A stretch of DNA of 64,000 bases. Origin: Planomicrobium sp. CPCC 101110. Its GTDB lineage: Bacteria > Bacillota > Bacilli > Bacillales_A > Planococcaceae. The notes beneath the pieces were generated by a model. The model made no database searches, had not been told where the DNA came from, and was given only the letters and a program-made list of their open reading frames with translations. Shown here one piece after another: positions 53,063 to 61,126 of the stretch (its first letter is position 1; each line of letters opens with the position of its first letter). The stretch covers positions 124,001-188,000 of the forward strand of contig NZ_VOHD01000008.1 of NCBI RefSeq assembly GCF_007859395.1, given 5' to 3'. Made by a program: the position numbers and the translations under genes.

Positions 53063-53704
53063 ATGAAAAAACTGGCCATGATTTTAATAGCATTCATGTT
53101 GTCGTTCGGATTCACTTCCGGTGCAATCGCAAGCAGCACTGCTTCCTCATACGACAACGACGATAAAGTCACCTATAAAGACGGCATCACGACAGTCGTA
53201 ACCAAAAAGCAAGAAGTAACCCATGATAAGATTGTTAAAACAGAAAAATTTACCGATTATTCGACTGAAAAGAAACAAGACAAGTCGACTTTTGAAAAAG
53301 TGGAAGTAGATGTAACAAAAGAAAAGCATCCTGTGCACAATTGGTATAGAGACGTAACAACCAAAACCACTTATGAAATTACGAAAACAACCACATGGGA
53401 TGAAGTAACAAAAACTGAAACGATCAAAACAACAACGACTCCTGTGAAAATCATCAAAACCATTATCACGACTAAAAAATACAAAGGCAAGCCTAGCAAA
53501 GGCAAGTTGATCAGTAAAAAAACAAAAGTGAAAGTGGATAAAAAATACGGCAAACCTACAGTAGAAATTACAAAAAACAAACAGACCTATAAGGAAAACG
53601 AAAAAACACATTTCGATAAAAAAGTCATTGATGTTGAAGTGACCAAAGGCAAATGGGATAGAAAAGGCAAAGATAAAGGCAAGGACAAAGGCGGCAAACA
53701 TTAA
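53063..53704 (+). CDS. Secreted Thr/Lys/Val-rich low-complexity protein
   Basis: 213 residues, not recognised. Sec signal peptide MKKLAMILIAFMLSFGFTSG with a likely cut at AIAS. The mature chain alternates Lys, Thr, Val and Glu in a beta-strand-like pattern (TTVVTKKQEVT, YEITKTTTWDEVTKTETIKTTTT), resembling short repeated strands, and ends in a basic GKDKGKDKGGKH tail. No Cys, no membrane anchor, no sorting signal, so it may be released or held on the wall by charge. CAAAGGAG lies 7-8 bases before the ATG. Single gene, with its own terminator. It shares promoter architecture with the Asp/His-rich secreted protein at 57677. Confidence 0.8.
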   Translation: MKKLAMILIAFMLSFGFTSGAIASSTASSYDNDDKVTYKDGITTVVTKKQEVTHDKIVKTEKFTDYSTEKKQDKSTFEKVEVDVTKEKHPVHNWYRDVTTKTTYEITKTTTWDEVTKTETIKTTTTPVKIIKTIITTKKYKGKPSKGKLISKKTKVKVDKKYGKPTVEITKNKQTYKENEKTHFDKKVIDVEVTKGKWDRKGKDKGKDKGGKH

Positions 53705-53708
53705 AAGG

Positions 53709-53748
53709 AAACAAGCTCCTGATTTATCAACCGGGAGCTTGTTTTTTT
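53709..53748 (+). terminator. Rho-independent terminator
   Basis: AACAAGCTCC / GGAGCTTGTT with a 14-base loop, then a T7 run. Confidence 0.88.
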
Positions 53749-53909
53749 CTTCACTCTACTGACACATATCAAAGGAGTTATTAGAATACTCAAGTTTGTT
53801 AGATATCTTTTCCTTCTCCATCGCTATATGATAAGCCTATACATGGCAACGCATTTTTACATATTCGAACCGCCGCCAGCCTAAGTGCTTCCCTATTCCA
53901 CTGCAAAGG

Positions 53910-54449
53910 ATGATTCTTATAAAAACGCTGCTGAAAATTCTGTTCGTTTTACTGATCGCTTTTGGACTGTGTTCTTGTTCAGTAGCTGAACCTGCCGCTA
54001 CAGCAAGTTCAGGCCAAACCAATGATGGCAAAATGGCTCCTTCTTTTGAAGTGGTGGATTTGCAAGGCAAGACTCATCGGCTTTCGGATTATGCAGGCCA
54101 AAAGGTGTACATGAAATTTTGGGCTTCTTGGTGCTCTATATGTCTCGCTGGAATGGAAGAATTGAACACACTGGCCGGCGAAGATACGGATTTTGTCGTA
54201 TTATCTGTTGTTTCTCCAAGTTCGAATGCGGAAAAGAGCAGTGGATCATTTGCCAATTGGTTTACTGGCGTTGAAAACACATCGAACATCGAAGTGCTGC
54301 TCGATGAAGGCGGCCCCGTCTTTGAGCAATACGGCATTATCGGCTATCCGACTTCCATCTATATCGGCTCTGACGGCGTATTGGCAAAACGCCAGCAAGG
54401 CCACATAAGCAATGAACAAATCAAAGAAGCATTCAAATCGATTCAGTAA
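53910..54449 (+). CDS. Extracytoplasmic thioredoxin-like lipoprotein (TlpA/ResA type)
   Basis: 179 residues. N-terminal signal with a probable lipobox ending GLCSC, then an AhpC/TSA-Redoxin domain: APSFEVVDLQGKTHRLSDYAGQKVYMKFWASWCSICLAGM with the CSIC redox pair (residues about 75-78) and the cis-Pro loop GIIGYPTSIYIGSDG. It delivers electrons outside the membrane. The MsrA-MsrB lipoprotein gene starts 42 bases later, so it is probably the reductant for methionine sulfoxide repair. The ATG sits directly behind AAAGG, an unusually tight spacing; no better start codon is visible. Confidence 0.87.
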   Translation: MILIKTLLKILFVLLIAFGLCSCSVAEPAATASSGQTNDGKMAPSFEVVDLQGKTHRLSDYAGQKVYMKFWASWCSICLAGMEELNTLAGEDTDFVVLSVVSPSSNAEKSSGSFANWFTGVENTSNIEVLLDEGGPVFEQYGIIGYPTSIYIGSDGVLAKRQQGHISNEQIKEAFKSIQ

Positions 54450-54491
54450 GAAAAACACCTGTATCCAAGCATCGGAAAGGACCGATTGAAA

Positions 54492-55613
54492 ATGAAGATG
54501 AAATGGCTAGTTCTTCCATTTTTTTTATTGCTGATACTGACCGGCTGTTCATCGCTGCAATCGCTCACTGCTTCCCCAGACGAAAGCAATACTGCATCCG
54601 CCGGTTCTTCGAATTTCCCGGAAAATCCAAATACAAAGCTGAAGTTCGATACTGCAAACCTTGAGGACATCTGGCTTGCCGGAGGCTGTTTTTGGGGAGT
54701 GGAAGCCTATATGGCCCGCGTTTATGGAGTCTATGATGTGACATCTGGCTATGCCAACGGCGATACGGAAAATCCCACATATGAAGAAGTTACGCGGAAA
54801 AACACAGGGCATGCTGAAACGGTCCACGTCCGTTACGATCCGGAGCGCATCGATCTGGAAAAACTCGTGAGCCAATATTTTATCATCATCGATCCAACGC
54901 TCTTGAATCAGCAAGGCAATGATCGCGGCGAGCAGTACCGGACCGGCGTCTATTACGACAACGAAGCCGACCGAGCCGTCATAGACAAAGTGATTGAAAA
55001 CGAAGCAGCCAAATACGATGAACCGATTGTAACGGAGGTAGAACCGCTGGAACATTATTATCTTGCCGAAGAATACCACCAGGATTATCTTGAGAAAAAT
55101 CCGGATGGCTACTGCCACATCGAATTTGATTCATTGGAAGACCAGGACGTTCCGGCTCTAGTAGATCCAGCAAAGTATCCAAAGCCGAGCGACGAAGAAT
55201 TAAAGGAAAAACTGACTGAAGCCCAGTACAACGTCACGCAGAAAAACGATACCGAAACCGCTTATTCCAATGATTATTGGAACAATTATCAACCGGGTAT
55301 TTATGTCGACGTGGCAACCGGCGAGCCGCTTTTTTCATCTGCCGACAAGTATGATTCAAAATGCGGCTGGCCGAGCTTCACCAAACCGATTGAGCCTGAT
55401 GTGGTGACCGAGCATAAAGACACCAGTTTCAATATGATGCGCGTTGAAGTAAGAAGCCGTTCAGGCGACAGCCATCTTGGGCATGTCTTCGAAGACGGTC
55501 CGAAAGATAAAGGCGGCTTGCGCTACTGCATAAACAGTGCCTCTATCCTCTTTATCCCACAAGCGGAAATGCAAGCGGCAGGATACGGGTATTTAGAAGA
55601 AATTCTTCAATAG
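54492..55613 (+). CDS. msrAB: MsrA-MsrB fusion lipoprotein (peptide methionine sulfoxide reductase)
   Basis: 373 residues. Signal peptide with lipobox LTGC, a Ser/Ala/Asn linker, an MsrA domain (active site [15 protein letters not shown], about residues 64-78; [20 protein letters not shown]) and an MsrB domain ([26 protein letters not shown], catalytic Cys in LRYCINSAS). It reduces both S- and R-methionine sulfoxides on surface proteins. Together with the upstream thioredoxin it equals the three domains of Neisseria PilB split over two genes. ATG 54492 lies 10 bases from AAAGGA; a TTG at 54486 is an alternative. Confidence 0.93.
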   Translation: MKMKWLVLPFFLLLILTGCSSLQSLTASPDESNTASAGSSNFPENPNTKLKFDTANLEDIWLAGGCFWGVEAYMARVYGVYDVTSGYANGDTENPTYEEVTRKNTGHAETVHVRYDPERIDLEKLVSQYFIIIDPTLLNQQGNDRGEQYRTGVYYDNEADRAVIDKVIENEAAKYDEPIVTEVEPLEHYYLAEEYHQDYLEKNPDGYCHIEFDSLEDQDVPALVDPAKYPKPSDEELKEKLTEAQYNVTQKNDTETAYSNDYWNNYQPGIYVDVATGEPLFSSADKYDSKCGWPSFTKPIEPDVVTEHKDTSFNMMRVEVRSRSGDSHLGHVFEDGPKDKGGLRYCINSASILFIPQAEMQAAGYGYLEEILQ

Positions 55614-55622
55614 TTCAAATCG

Positions 55623-55656
55623 AACGGACCTTCTTTCTTTTAGGAAGGTTCGTTTT
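55623..55656 (+). terminator. Terminator of the thioredoxin-msrAB operon
   Basis: AACGGACCTTC / GAAGGTTCGTT stem with one mismatch, then TTTT. Confidence 0.75.
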
Positions 55657-55674
55657 CCATGAAAATTCACAATA

Positions 55675-55715
55675 AAAAGCGCCGGATATAGCGCTCACTT
55701 ATATCCGGTGCTTTT
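55675..55715 (-). terminator. Terminator of the VOC gene
   Basis: AAAAGCGCCGGATATA / TATATCCGGTGCTTTT, 16-bp stem with one wobble; T5 on the minus strand. Confidence 0.85.
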
Positions 55716-55716
55716 G

Positions 55717-56148
55717 CTAACTTTTTGTATAGGACCCATCGTCATAGCTGAATTGCCAATCGATTCCAAATTTGTCTGTAAGGGCTCCGTAAGAAGGGCT
55801 CCAAAACGTTTTCTGCAGCTCCATTACGATTTTGCCATCCTGTGCCAACCGGTTGAATTCATTTGTCATTTTATCCAGCTCATCTGAAACAATCGTTAAA
55901 TTAATGTTTCTCCCGAAATGGACGGATGAACCTGGCATTCCATCCGAAAACATCACTTCACTGCCATAGATATTTAAAGCAGTATGCATAACTAGGTCTT
56001 TTGCATCTTCAGGCAATTCGTATCCCTCTCCAGGCTGCATATCCCCATACTTCATGATCTCTGGCGCCCCTGTTCCAAACACTTCAGCATAATAATCCAC
56101 AGCTTCCCGGCAATTGCCATTAAAAATCATATATGGCACTATCGGCAT
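55717..56148 (-). CDS. VOC-family (PhnB/glyoxalase-like) protein
   Basis: 143 residues. PhnB-type vicinal-oxygen-chelate protein: PYMIFNGNCREAVDYYAEVFG, DLVMHTALNIYGSEVMFSD, and the late WSPSYGALTDKFGIDWQFSYD, the usual PhnB signature. Function unknown despite frequent 3-demethylubiquinone methyltransferase labels. AAAGGAAG precedes ATG 56148. Single gene. Confidence 0.88.
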   Translation of the reverse strand: MPIVPYMIFNGNCREAVDYYAEVFGTGAPEIMKYGDMQPGEGYELPEDAKDLVMHTALNIYGSEVMFSDGMPGSSVHFGRNINLTIVSDELDKMTNEFNRLAQDGKIVMELQKTFWSPSYGALTDKFGIDWQFSYDDGSYTKS

Positions 56149-56342
56149 AGAAAACTCTTCCTTTCTTCTATTTTTATTTTATAGGGCAAGCGCATTTTCA
56201 GAGTTGAGCAGCTTCCGAAAAACACTTGCAGAAAAACTTAAGCAAAAAACCCCTAAAAAGAACAAACGTTCTTATTTAAATTGATTATATACTAATCCGA
56301 ACAAGATGAACATAGTTTTTTAATTTTTCTGATTAGAACGGT

Positions 56343-56376
56343 TCAAACCATCATTCCTTTCCGAATGATGGTTTGA
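56343..56376 (-). terminator. Terminator of the 56405-57190 gene
   Basis: TCAAACCATCATTC / GAATGATGGTTTGA, perfect 14-bp stem with a 6-base loop. The region 56180-56342 holds no gene. Confidence 0.7.
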
Positions 56377-56404
56377 GCGGCTTAGGCTATTGGATTCTCT
56401 TTTG

Positions 56405-57190
56405 CTATTTTGGATAGCGGATATATTTACGCTGACCATCAATGATCCGCTTGTTTTTCCATATGCTGTAGCTGTAATTAAGCTTCTCCATTTTTTCCAG
56501 ATCTTCATCCACAATCATATTCAGCCTTGCTAGACTAAGTTCCATAACATCTTGATTTTCTGTTATGCCTTTGACGAAGTCCAGTTGATGCTTCGCCAGC
56601 TTTTTTCCAGCTTCCGCAGATTCCAAAAATTCCGCGAAAGCGCGGATTTCCATATTGCTGCCAAGCAGTGTGGTTAACGTTAAATACTGGTACATATTGA
56701 CCCGGTTTGCTGTTTCCTGCACCTTTGCCAAATCTGTTTCACCAATTTGTTTACGGGTTAAAACATCATACTCATAGTAGTATTTGAAGTCTTTTACCAG
56801 ATGGTTGAACTTTTGCTGAATTTCCCAAAGCCCGGCAAATGCGTCCCTCCCCCGCCTTATGCTCTCGCCTTCTTTAGATACGGCTGTATTCAACGGATTG
56901 ATATAATAGGCGCTTTCCACTTTCTGCCGCGCTTCCCCGATGATAAAGATATTTGAACTAAGATCAGCGAACAATGCCAGTTTCTGCTGCGCTTCGAACG
57001 CTTCTTCCCTGTTTTCTTCACCAAGTGTTATATACGCTGTACCAGCCGGTTTATCATTCTTCATAAAGCCTGCCATAAAATAGGGCTTGCCATTTACTTT
57101 CCAGTAAACCGGATTGATAAAAATACTTTCGGCCCATTTCCGGTACTTTTTCAACTTCTTCATAAGCAGTCTGGCTGTTTGATCATCCAT
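56405..57190 (-). CDS. Unknown soluble helical protein
   Basis: 261 residues, not recognised. No signal or membrane segment. The first third looks alpha/beta (YWKVNGKPYFMAGFMKNDKPAGTAYITLGEENREEAFEAQQKL), similar in style to a small beta-sheet domain with an attached helix, and the remainder is long amphipathic helices (LWEIQQKFNHLVKDFKYYYEYDVLTRKQIGETDLAKVQETANR). The C-terminus is basic (IDGQRKYIRYPK). GCAGGAG lies 5 bases before the ATG. It is a single gene in the stretch between VOC and the Asp/His-rich protein. Confidence 0.75.
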   Translation of the reverse strand: MDDQTARLLMKKLKKYRKWAESIFINPVYWKVNGKPYFMAGFMKNDKPAGTAYITLGEENREEAFEAQQKLALFADLSSNIFIIGEARQKVESAYYINPLNTAVSKEGESIRRGRDAFAGLWEIQQKFNHLVKDFKYYYEYDVLTRKQIGETDLAKVQETANRVNMYQYLTLTTLLGSNMEIRAFAEFLESAEAGKKLAKHQLDFVKGITENQDVMELSLARLNMIVDEDLEKMEKLNYSYSIWKNKRIIDGQRKYIRYPK

Positions 57191-57423
57191 CGCATCTCCT
57201 GCTTTCTTTCCGGCTTGGTATCCATAGAATTCCTTTTACAAGCATGTGTGAAACGTTTAACGTAAAAGTTACTTTGTTCCAGTGCCCTTCTCTTATTGAA
57301 ATTATTCTATCTCCAGCATTTTTTTTTGAAGCAAGTACTGAATAGGCACCATCGATTTTCAAGTCAGCAAAGGAGCATCTGTCCAATACAAATGACTTAT
57401 TGAAAAACTTTAATTCACCATTT

Positions 57424-57501
57424 TGAAAGCGCTTAAATAAATTTATTAAATTTTCAAAATACTATAGTATTTTTTTGCTTTTTGTTATAGAATGAGGTTG
57501 C
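57424..57501 (+). promoter_or_regulatory. Shared-type promoter element B with upstream cre-like box
   Basis: TTATTAAATTTTCA (57443-57456), TATAGTA (57463-57469), T tract, -10 TAGAAT (57488-57493), GGTTGC: same order and same 31-base distance as element A at 52850-52907. TGAAAGCGCTTAAA (57424-57437) matches the cre consensus at 13 of 14 positions. A leader of about 180 bases follows and contains an internal AAGGAGG at 57572 with no fitting start codon. The remainder of 57191-57423 shows no gene. Confidence 0.55.
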
Positions 57502-57676
57502 TAATATCAAATAACTATTATTTATTAATAAAACCAGAAATATTCTATTTCTGTTTTTAAAATCCATTAAAAGGAGGTCATATTCTCTCAGAGTGCATAT
57601 CGAAGAAGGTTTAAGTCTCTATGCCCCACTAGCCTAGAGGATAGACAAATTTGATTATGAAATGGAGAGATAGAAA

Positions 57677-58066
57677 ATGAAGAAACTCTTTACGATTATG
57701 ATGGCGATTTTTCTAATATTCGGAGTTAGCTCTACTGCTGCTTTGGCTCATGGTGATCATGATGATGACCATAAGTATGACGATCATGACAAAAAAGATA
57801 AAAAACGCGATTATGACAAAGATGATGATTACGATAAAGACAAAAAGTATAAACACCATAAAAAATTCTACTGGCACAAACATTTCTACTACAAACATGG
57901 CAAAAAACATTATTACTGGCACAAACATTATTATTCTAAGAAACATAAGAAACATAAGAAACACGATGACGATGATGACGACGATGATGACGACGATGAT
58001 GACGACGACGATGATGACGATGATCACGGAAAAAAACATGGCAAAAAGAAACGCGGTCATCATTAA
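57677..58066 (+). CDS. Secreted Asp/His/Lys-rich protein with poly-Asp tract
   Basis: 129 residues. Sec signal peptide MKKLFTIMMAIFLIFGVSSTAALA, then a chain made almost only of Asp, His, Lys and Tyr: a DHDDDHKYDDHDKKDKK-type start, an aromatic-basic centre with two related copies of YWHKHFYYKHGKKHY, a run of about 20 Asp, and a HGKKHGKKKRGHH tail. Both Asp codons are used in the run, so it is not simple triplet slippage. His/Asp density suggests binding of divalent metals; this is inference. No Cys and no anchor. GGAGAG lies 8 bases before the ATG. It is closed by a strong terminator. Confidence 0.82.
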   Translation: MKKLFTIMMAIFLIFGVSSTAALAHGDHDDDHKYDDHDKKDKKRDYDKDDDYDKDKKYKHHKKFYWHKHFYYKHGKKHYYWHKHYYSKKHKKHKKHDDDDDDDDDDDDDDDDDDDDHGKKHGKKKRGHH

Positions 58067-58072
58067 TGAGTA

Positions 58073-58117
58073 AAAAAGGAACAAGCCTCTTACATAAGTA
58101 AGGGGCTTGTTCCTTTT
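58073..58117 (+). terminator. Strong Rho-independent terminator
   Basis: AAAAAGGAACAAGCC / GGCTTGTTCCTTTTT stem extended by CTTAC/GTAAG after a mismatch. Confidence 0.9.
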
Positions 58118-58150
58118 TGCTGTAGAGTGGATTTTTTCAAAAAGTCCGTT

Positions 58151-58540
58151 TCAAGAAATGCAGGGTTTGGATACTCTTGATTCTTTGTGCTGCATTATTT
58201 TTTCGATATCCATGCCTTCCTCAACCGACAGCAATAAATTCAAACCAAAGCCAGCTTGCTCCATATATAGCAGAATGCCCGGTTCAAATTGCATTAATGG
58301 CTGAGCTGAACCAAAAATTTCTCGAAGCATAGTATTGCTTCAACGGGTTGGCTCGGCAATAATATAAAAGAGTTTGTCACAAATAGCATAAGCCGGTGCT
58401 GCCCCAGCAACCAAAATCTTTTTGTCATCTTTGGCCAGCACTGTTCCTTTGACTGATTTGGAAACTTGTACCGCTTGCAGCTGTTTAGACCGGCCCGGAT
58501 AACGGGAATACGATATTATCAATTGGGATTCAAGGAGCAT
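58151..58540 (-). pseudogene. Decayed gene: one frame broken by a TGA
   Basis: Two minus-strand pieces in the same frame, 58540-58340 and 58330-58151, separated by TGA (58340-58342). Both look protein-like (ending KKILVAGAAPAYAICDKLFY before the stop; IFGSAQPLMQFEPGILLYM and LNLLLSVEEGMDIEKIM after it). No ribosome site precedes the ATG at 58540, and the frame stays open toward the divergent V4R-STAS gene, so the 5' end seems lost. Family not recognised. Confidence 0.4.
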
Positions 58541-58600
58541 CGGGCATATAGGCGTGCTATACGTTAAGCTTGAATTTGAGCAAAGTGAGGAGTTAAAAAC

Positions 58601-59611
58601 ATGAAAAGCGAATTTACAGTTGGCGGAATTGAACTGAAATGGGATTCCGAATCGGGAGAAGTGCTATTTGAAGGCGGAGATGTCGTCTTTTTTTGGATCT
58701 CAGCGATGAAGACCTTTTTCGAATCCATCCGTGAAATATCCGGCATCGAAGCCACAAACCTTGTTTTGGAAACTACCGGTTTCCGCCAGGGCGTCATAGT
58801 CGGGGAAGGATTCCGGGATATGAAAAATATCGATGCTTCCAACGTCGTTGAATGGATTTCAAATACTTACGCGTCAGCCGGCTGGGGAAAAGTCGAAATT
58901 GTGGAAATGAATGGCGAGACGAATCATTTCAAACTACATATTCAAAATGACTGGGAATATAAAATGAACCAATCAGACAACAACCAGAACGAAGGGATTT
59001 TTGTGCCTTCCCACTACGCCGGAGTTTTCACCGGCCTTTTTGGACTTGATTTTTGGTACAAAATCGAACAATACCAAACCGACATAAATTCATGCAGCAT
59101 CGTCAAATACTTCCCTTCCGAAATAACCGTCCAGCAAAATATCCATGAACTTTCGCGGCGCCAGGAAGCGGATAAAATCCGGCAACTTGAGCAGCTGGTC
59201 GACCAAAACACGAAGGTCCTGCAGAACTTGGTGAAAGAACTTTCTTCTCCGATCATCCCTGTTCTTGAAGGCATTATCGTTGTCCCGATGATCGGCAACT
59301 ATGACGAAGATCGGGCAGAAGATTTGATTTTCAAGACACTCGAACATTTGCCGAAACACCAAGCGCGCTATCTGCTCCTGGACCTTACCGGACTGACAAA
59401 GCAGCTTTCCGAACATACAGCTGAAATGATCGACAAACTAAGCGCTTCTGCCCGCCTGCTGGGGACTGAAGTTATCCTCGTCGGCGTCTCTCCTGAATTG
59501 GCCCTGCTCATTTCGCAGAGCTTTGCCAATTTGAAGAAATTCGAATGTCTGCAATCCCTCCAGCACGGCATCTACTATGCGCTCGGAAAAAGCGGACGCC
59601 GAATTGTATAA
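58601..59611 (+). CDS. V4R/XylR_N-like sensor domain fused to a STAS domain
   Basis: 336 residues. Residues 1-175 resemble the XylR_N-V4R ligand-binding module of aromatic-responsive regulators (GFRQGVIVGEGFRDMKNID, VEWISNTYASAGWGKVEIVEMNG, VPSHYAGVFTGLFG). A helical linker (EADKIRQLEQLVDQNTKVLQNLVKELSSP, about 190-218) leads to a C-terminal STAS domain as in RsbR-type stressosome proteins (VLEGIIVVPMIGNYDEDRAEDLI, LLLDLTGLTKQL with the Thr phosphorylated in RsbR). The usual RsbR N-terminal globin fold is replaced. It could be an RsbR-like input for general stress control; rsbS/rsbT are not in the window. GAGGAG precedes the ATG. Confidence 0.8.
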   Translation: MKSEFTVGGIELKWDSESGEVLFEGGDVVFFWISAMKTFFESIREISGIEATNLVLETTGFRQGVIVGEGFRDMKNIDASNVVEWISNTYASAGWGKVEIVEMNGETNHFKLHIQNDWEYKMNQSDNNQNEGIFVPSHYAGVFTGLFGLDFWYKIEQYQTDINSCSIVKYFPSEITVQQNIHELSRRQEADKIRQLEQLVDQNTKVLQNLVKELSSPIIPVLEGIIVVPMIGNYDEDRAEDLIFKTLEHLPKHQARYLLLDLTGLTKQLSEHTAEMIDKLSASARLLGTEVILVGVSPELALLISQSFANLKKFECLQSLQHGIYYALGKSGRRIV

Positions 59612-59628
59612 ATCAATAAAGAAAATGC

Positions 59629-59665
59629 AAAACCGTCTTCGCTGGATCGAAGACGGTTTTTTATT
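59629..59665. terminator. Bidirectional terminator
   Basis: AAAACCGTCTTCG / CGAAGACGGTTTT perfect stem between convergent genes. Confidence 0.9.
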
Positions 59666-59670
59666 ATGCA

Positions 59671-61080
59671 TTATGAAAGATTTGCTGCTTGCTTTACATC
59701 TTGGGAAGTTTTCAAGATTTTTTCGATTTCCTCTAATGATTGGCCTTTTGTTTCAGGGATGAATTTCCAGACAAACACAGCAGATAGAGCACTCATGACT
59801 CCGTAGAACAAATACGTCATGCCGCTGCTCACTTCCATCATCATCGGGTATGTTGAGGAAATAAAGTAATTGGCAGCCCACTGTGCCGAAACTGCAAGCG
59901 CCAGTGCCTGGCCCCGGATTTTGTTTGGAAAGATTTCCGAAAGCAATACCCAGACGACCGGCCCCCAAGACATCATGAAGGAAGCGGTGTAGATGATGAT
60001 AAACACTAGTGTAGCGATTCCGATTTGCTCGAAAAAGGCTAAGCCTGCCACACCTAGCATGCCGATTGTCATACCGATAGACCCAATGACCAGGAGAGGC
60101 TTCCGCCCGAACTTGTCGACCGTTAGAATGGCAAGCACAGTAAACAACACATTAACCAAGCCCATCACAATGGTTTGGAAAAGAGAAGCGTCACGGCCAG
60201 CACCCATGCTTTCAAATATTCTCGGTGCATAGTAAAGCGCTACATTGATGCCGACAAATTGCTGGAATACCGAAAGAAGGATTCCGATGGCAATAATCGC
60301 CCTTCCATATGCAAATATTTTCTCCCTTTGGTTTTCGTGCTTGAACGACTGCTTGATTTCGTATAAAGTGGCTTTCGCCATAATGCTGTCATATGTTTTA
60401 AGCAGGATGCGCATGGCTTTTTCTTCTTTCTTTTGGGAAACCAAGTAGCGTGGCGTTTCAGGCACAAAAAACAGCAGCAGCAGGAACAAAGCGGCCGGAA
60501 TTGCTTCCGAAGCGAACATATAGCGCCAGCCTAAGGTATTTACCCATTCCAGCGTTTCGCCTTTTGCGATGCCCCAATTGACAAAGTAAACAACAAGCAT
60601 CCCAAAAATAATGGCAAATTGGTTCAAGGACACAAGGCGCCCCCTCAAGTTGGGAGGAGCGATTTCCCCGATATACATCGGGGCCACCGCAGAAGCGAGG
60701 CCGACTCCTATTCCACCGATAATGCGATATATATTGAAAGTGATTAATAGCGACATCGAAGGCTCTCCCGGGGTGAAAAAAATAAACTCAGGATAAGCAG
60801 AACCGAGAGCTGAAACCAAAAATAAAATTGCCGCGATGATAAGCGAATATTTCCGCCCGATTTTAGAAGAGCAATACCCCGATAACAGGCCGCCGATAAT
60901 ACAACCGATCAAAGCGCTGGATACTGTTAAACCATGGACGAAAGAGCTGAGCCCAAGGCTGTCGACAAAATAGGTTTGCAAAGAGCCTTCCGCTCCTGAA
61001 ATGACGGCGGTATCATAACCAAACAGGAGACCTCCTAATGTTGCGACAAGCGTAATCGAAAAAATGTAAAAGTTTTTCAT
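59671..61080 (-). CDS. MFS sugar:proton symporter (XylE/GalP/AraE type)
   Basis: 469 residues, twelve helices. Sugar-porter signatures: GGLLFGYDTAVISGAEG, GRKYSLIIAAILF, YRIIGGIGVGLASAVAPMYIGEIAPPNLRGRLVSLNQ, VPETPRYLVSQKKEEKAMRIL, QQFVGINVALYYAPRIF and FIPETKGQSLEEIE. Probably imports xylose, arabinose or galactose. A cre box and an inverted repeat lie over its promoter. The site before ATG 61080 is weak (AAAGAT); a strong AGGAGG lies 38 bases upstream, separated by a GAGTAG/CTACTC stem. That stem may bring the two together. Confidence 0.92.
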   Translation of the reverse strand: MKNFYIFSITLVATLGGLLFGYDTAVISGAEGSLQTYFVDSLGLSSFVHGLTVSSALIGCIIGGLLSGYCSSKIGRKYSLIIAAILFLVSALGSAYPEFIFFTPGEPSMSLLITFNIYRIIGGIGVGLASAVAPMYIGEIAPPNLRGRLVSLNQFAIIFGMLVVYFVNWGIAKGETLEWVNTLGWRYMFASEAIPAALFLLLLFFVPETPRYLVSQKKEEKAMRILLKTYDSIMAKATLYEIKQSFKHENQREKIFAYGRAIIAIGILLSVFQQFVGINVALYYAPRIFESMGAGRDASLFQTIVMGLVNVLFTVLAILTVDKFGRKPLLVIGSIGMTIGMLGVAGLAFFEQIGIATLVFIIIYTASFMMSWGPVVWVLLSEIFPNKIRGQALALAVSAQWAANYFISSTYPMMMEVSSGMTYLFYGVMSALSAVFVWKFIPETKGQSLEEIEKILKTSQDVKQAANLS

Positions 61081-61126
61081 CAGTATCTTTGAGTAGAATA
61101 ATTCCCCTACTCTTCCTCCCTCCTAT

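Noticed and set aside
53147-53701. 184-codon minus-strand ORF opposite the Thr/Lys-rich gene
   Set aside because: Phe/Ile/Cys-rich antisense of AAA/ACA codons, no ribosome site; the plus strand has signal peptide, site and terminator.
57572-57640. Leader peptide behind AAGGAGG in the 57677 leader (GTG CAT ATC ..., 14 codons)
   Set aside because: The distance from AAGGAGG to the GTG is about 15 bases, too long, and the product shows no recognisable pattern.
57713-58084. Long minus-strand hydrophobic ORF opposite the Asp/His-rich gene
   Set aside because: Artefact of the GAT/GAC repeats, which read as Ile/Val on the other strand; no ribosome site.
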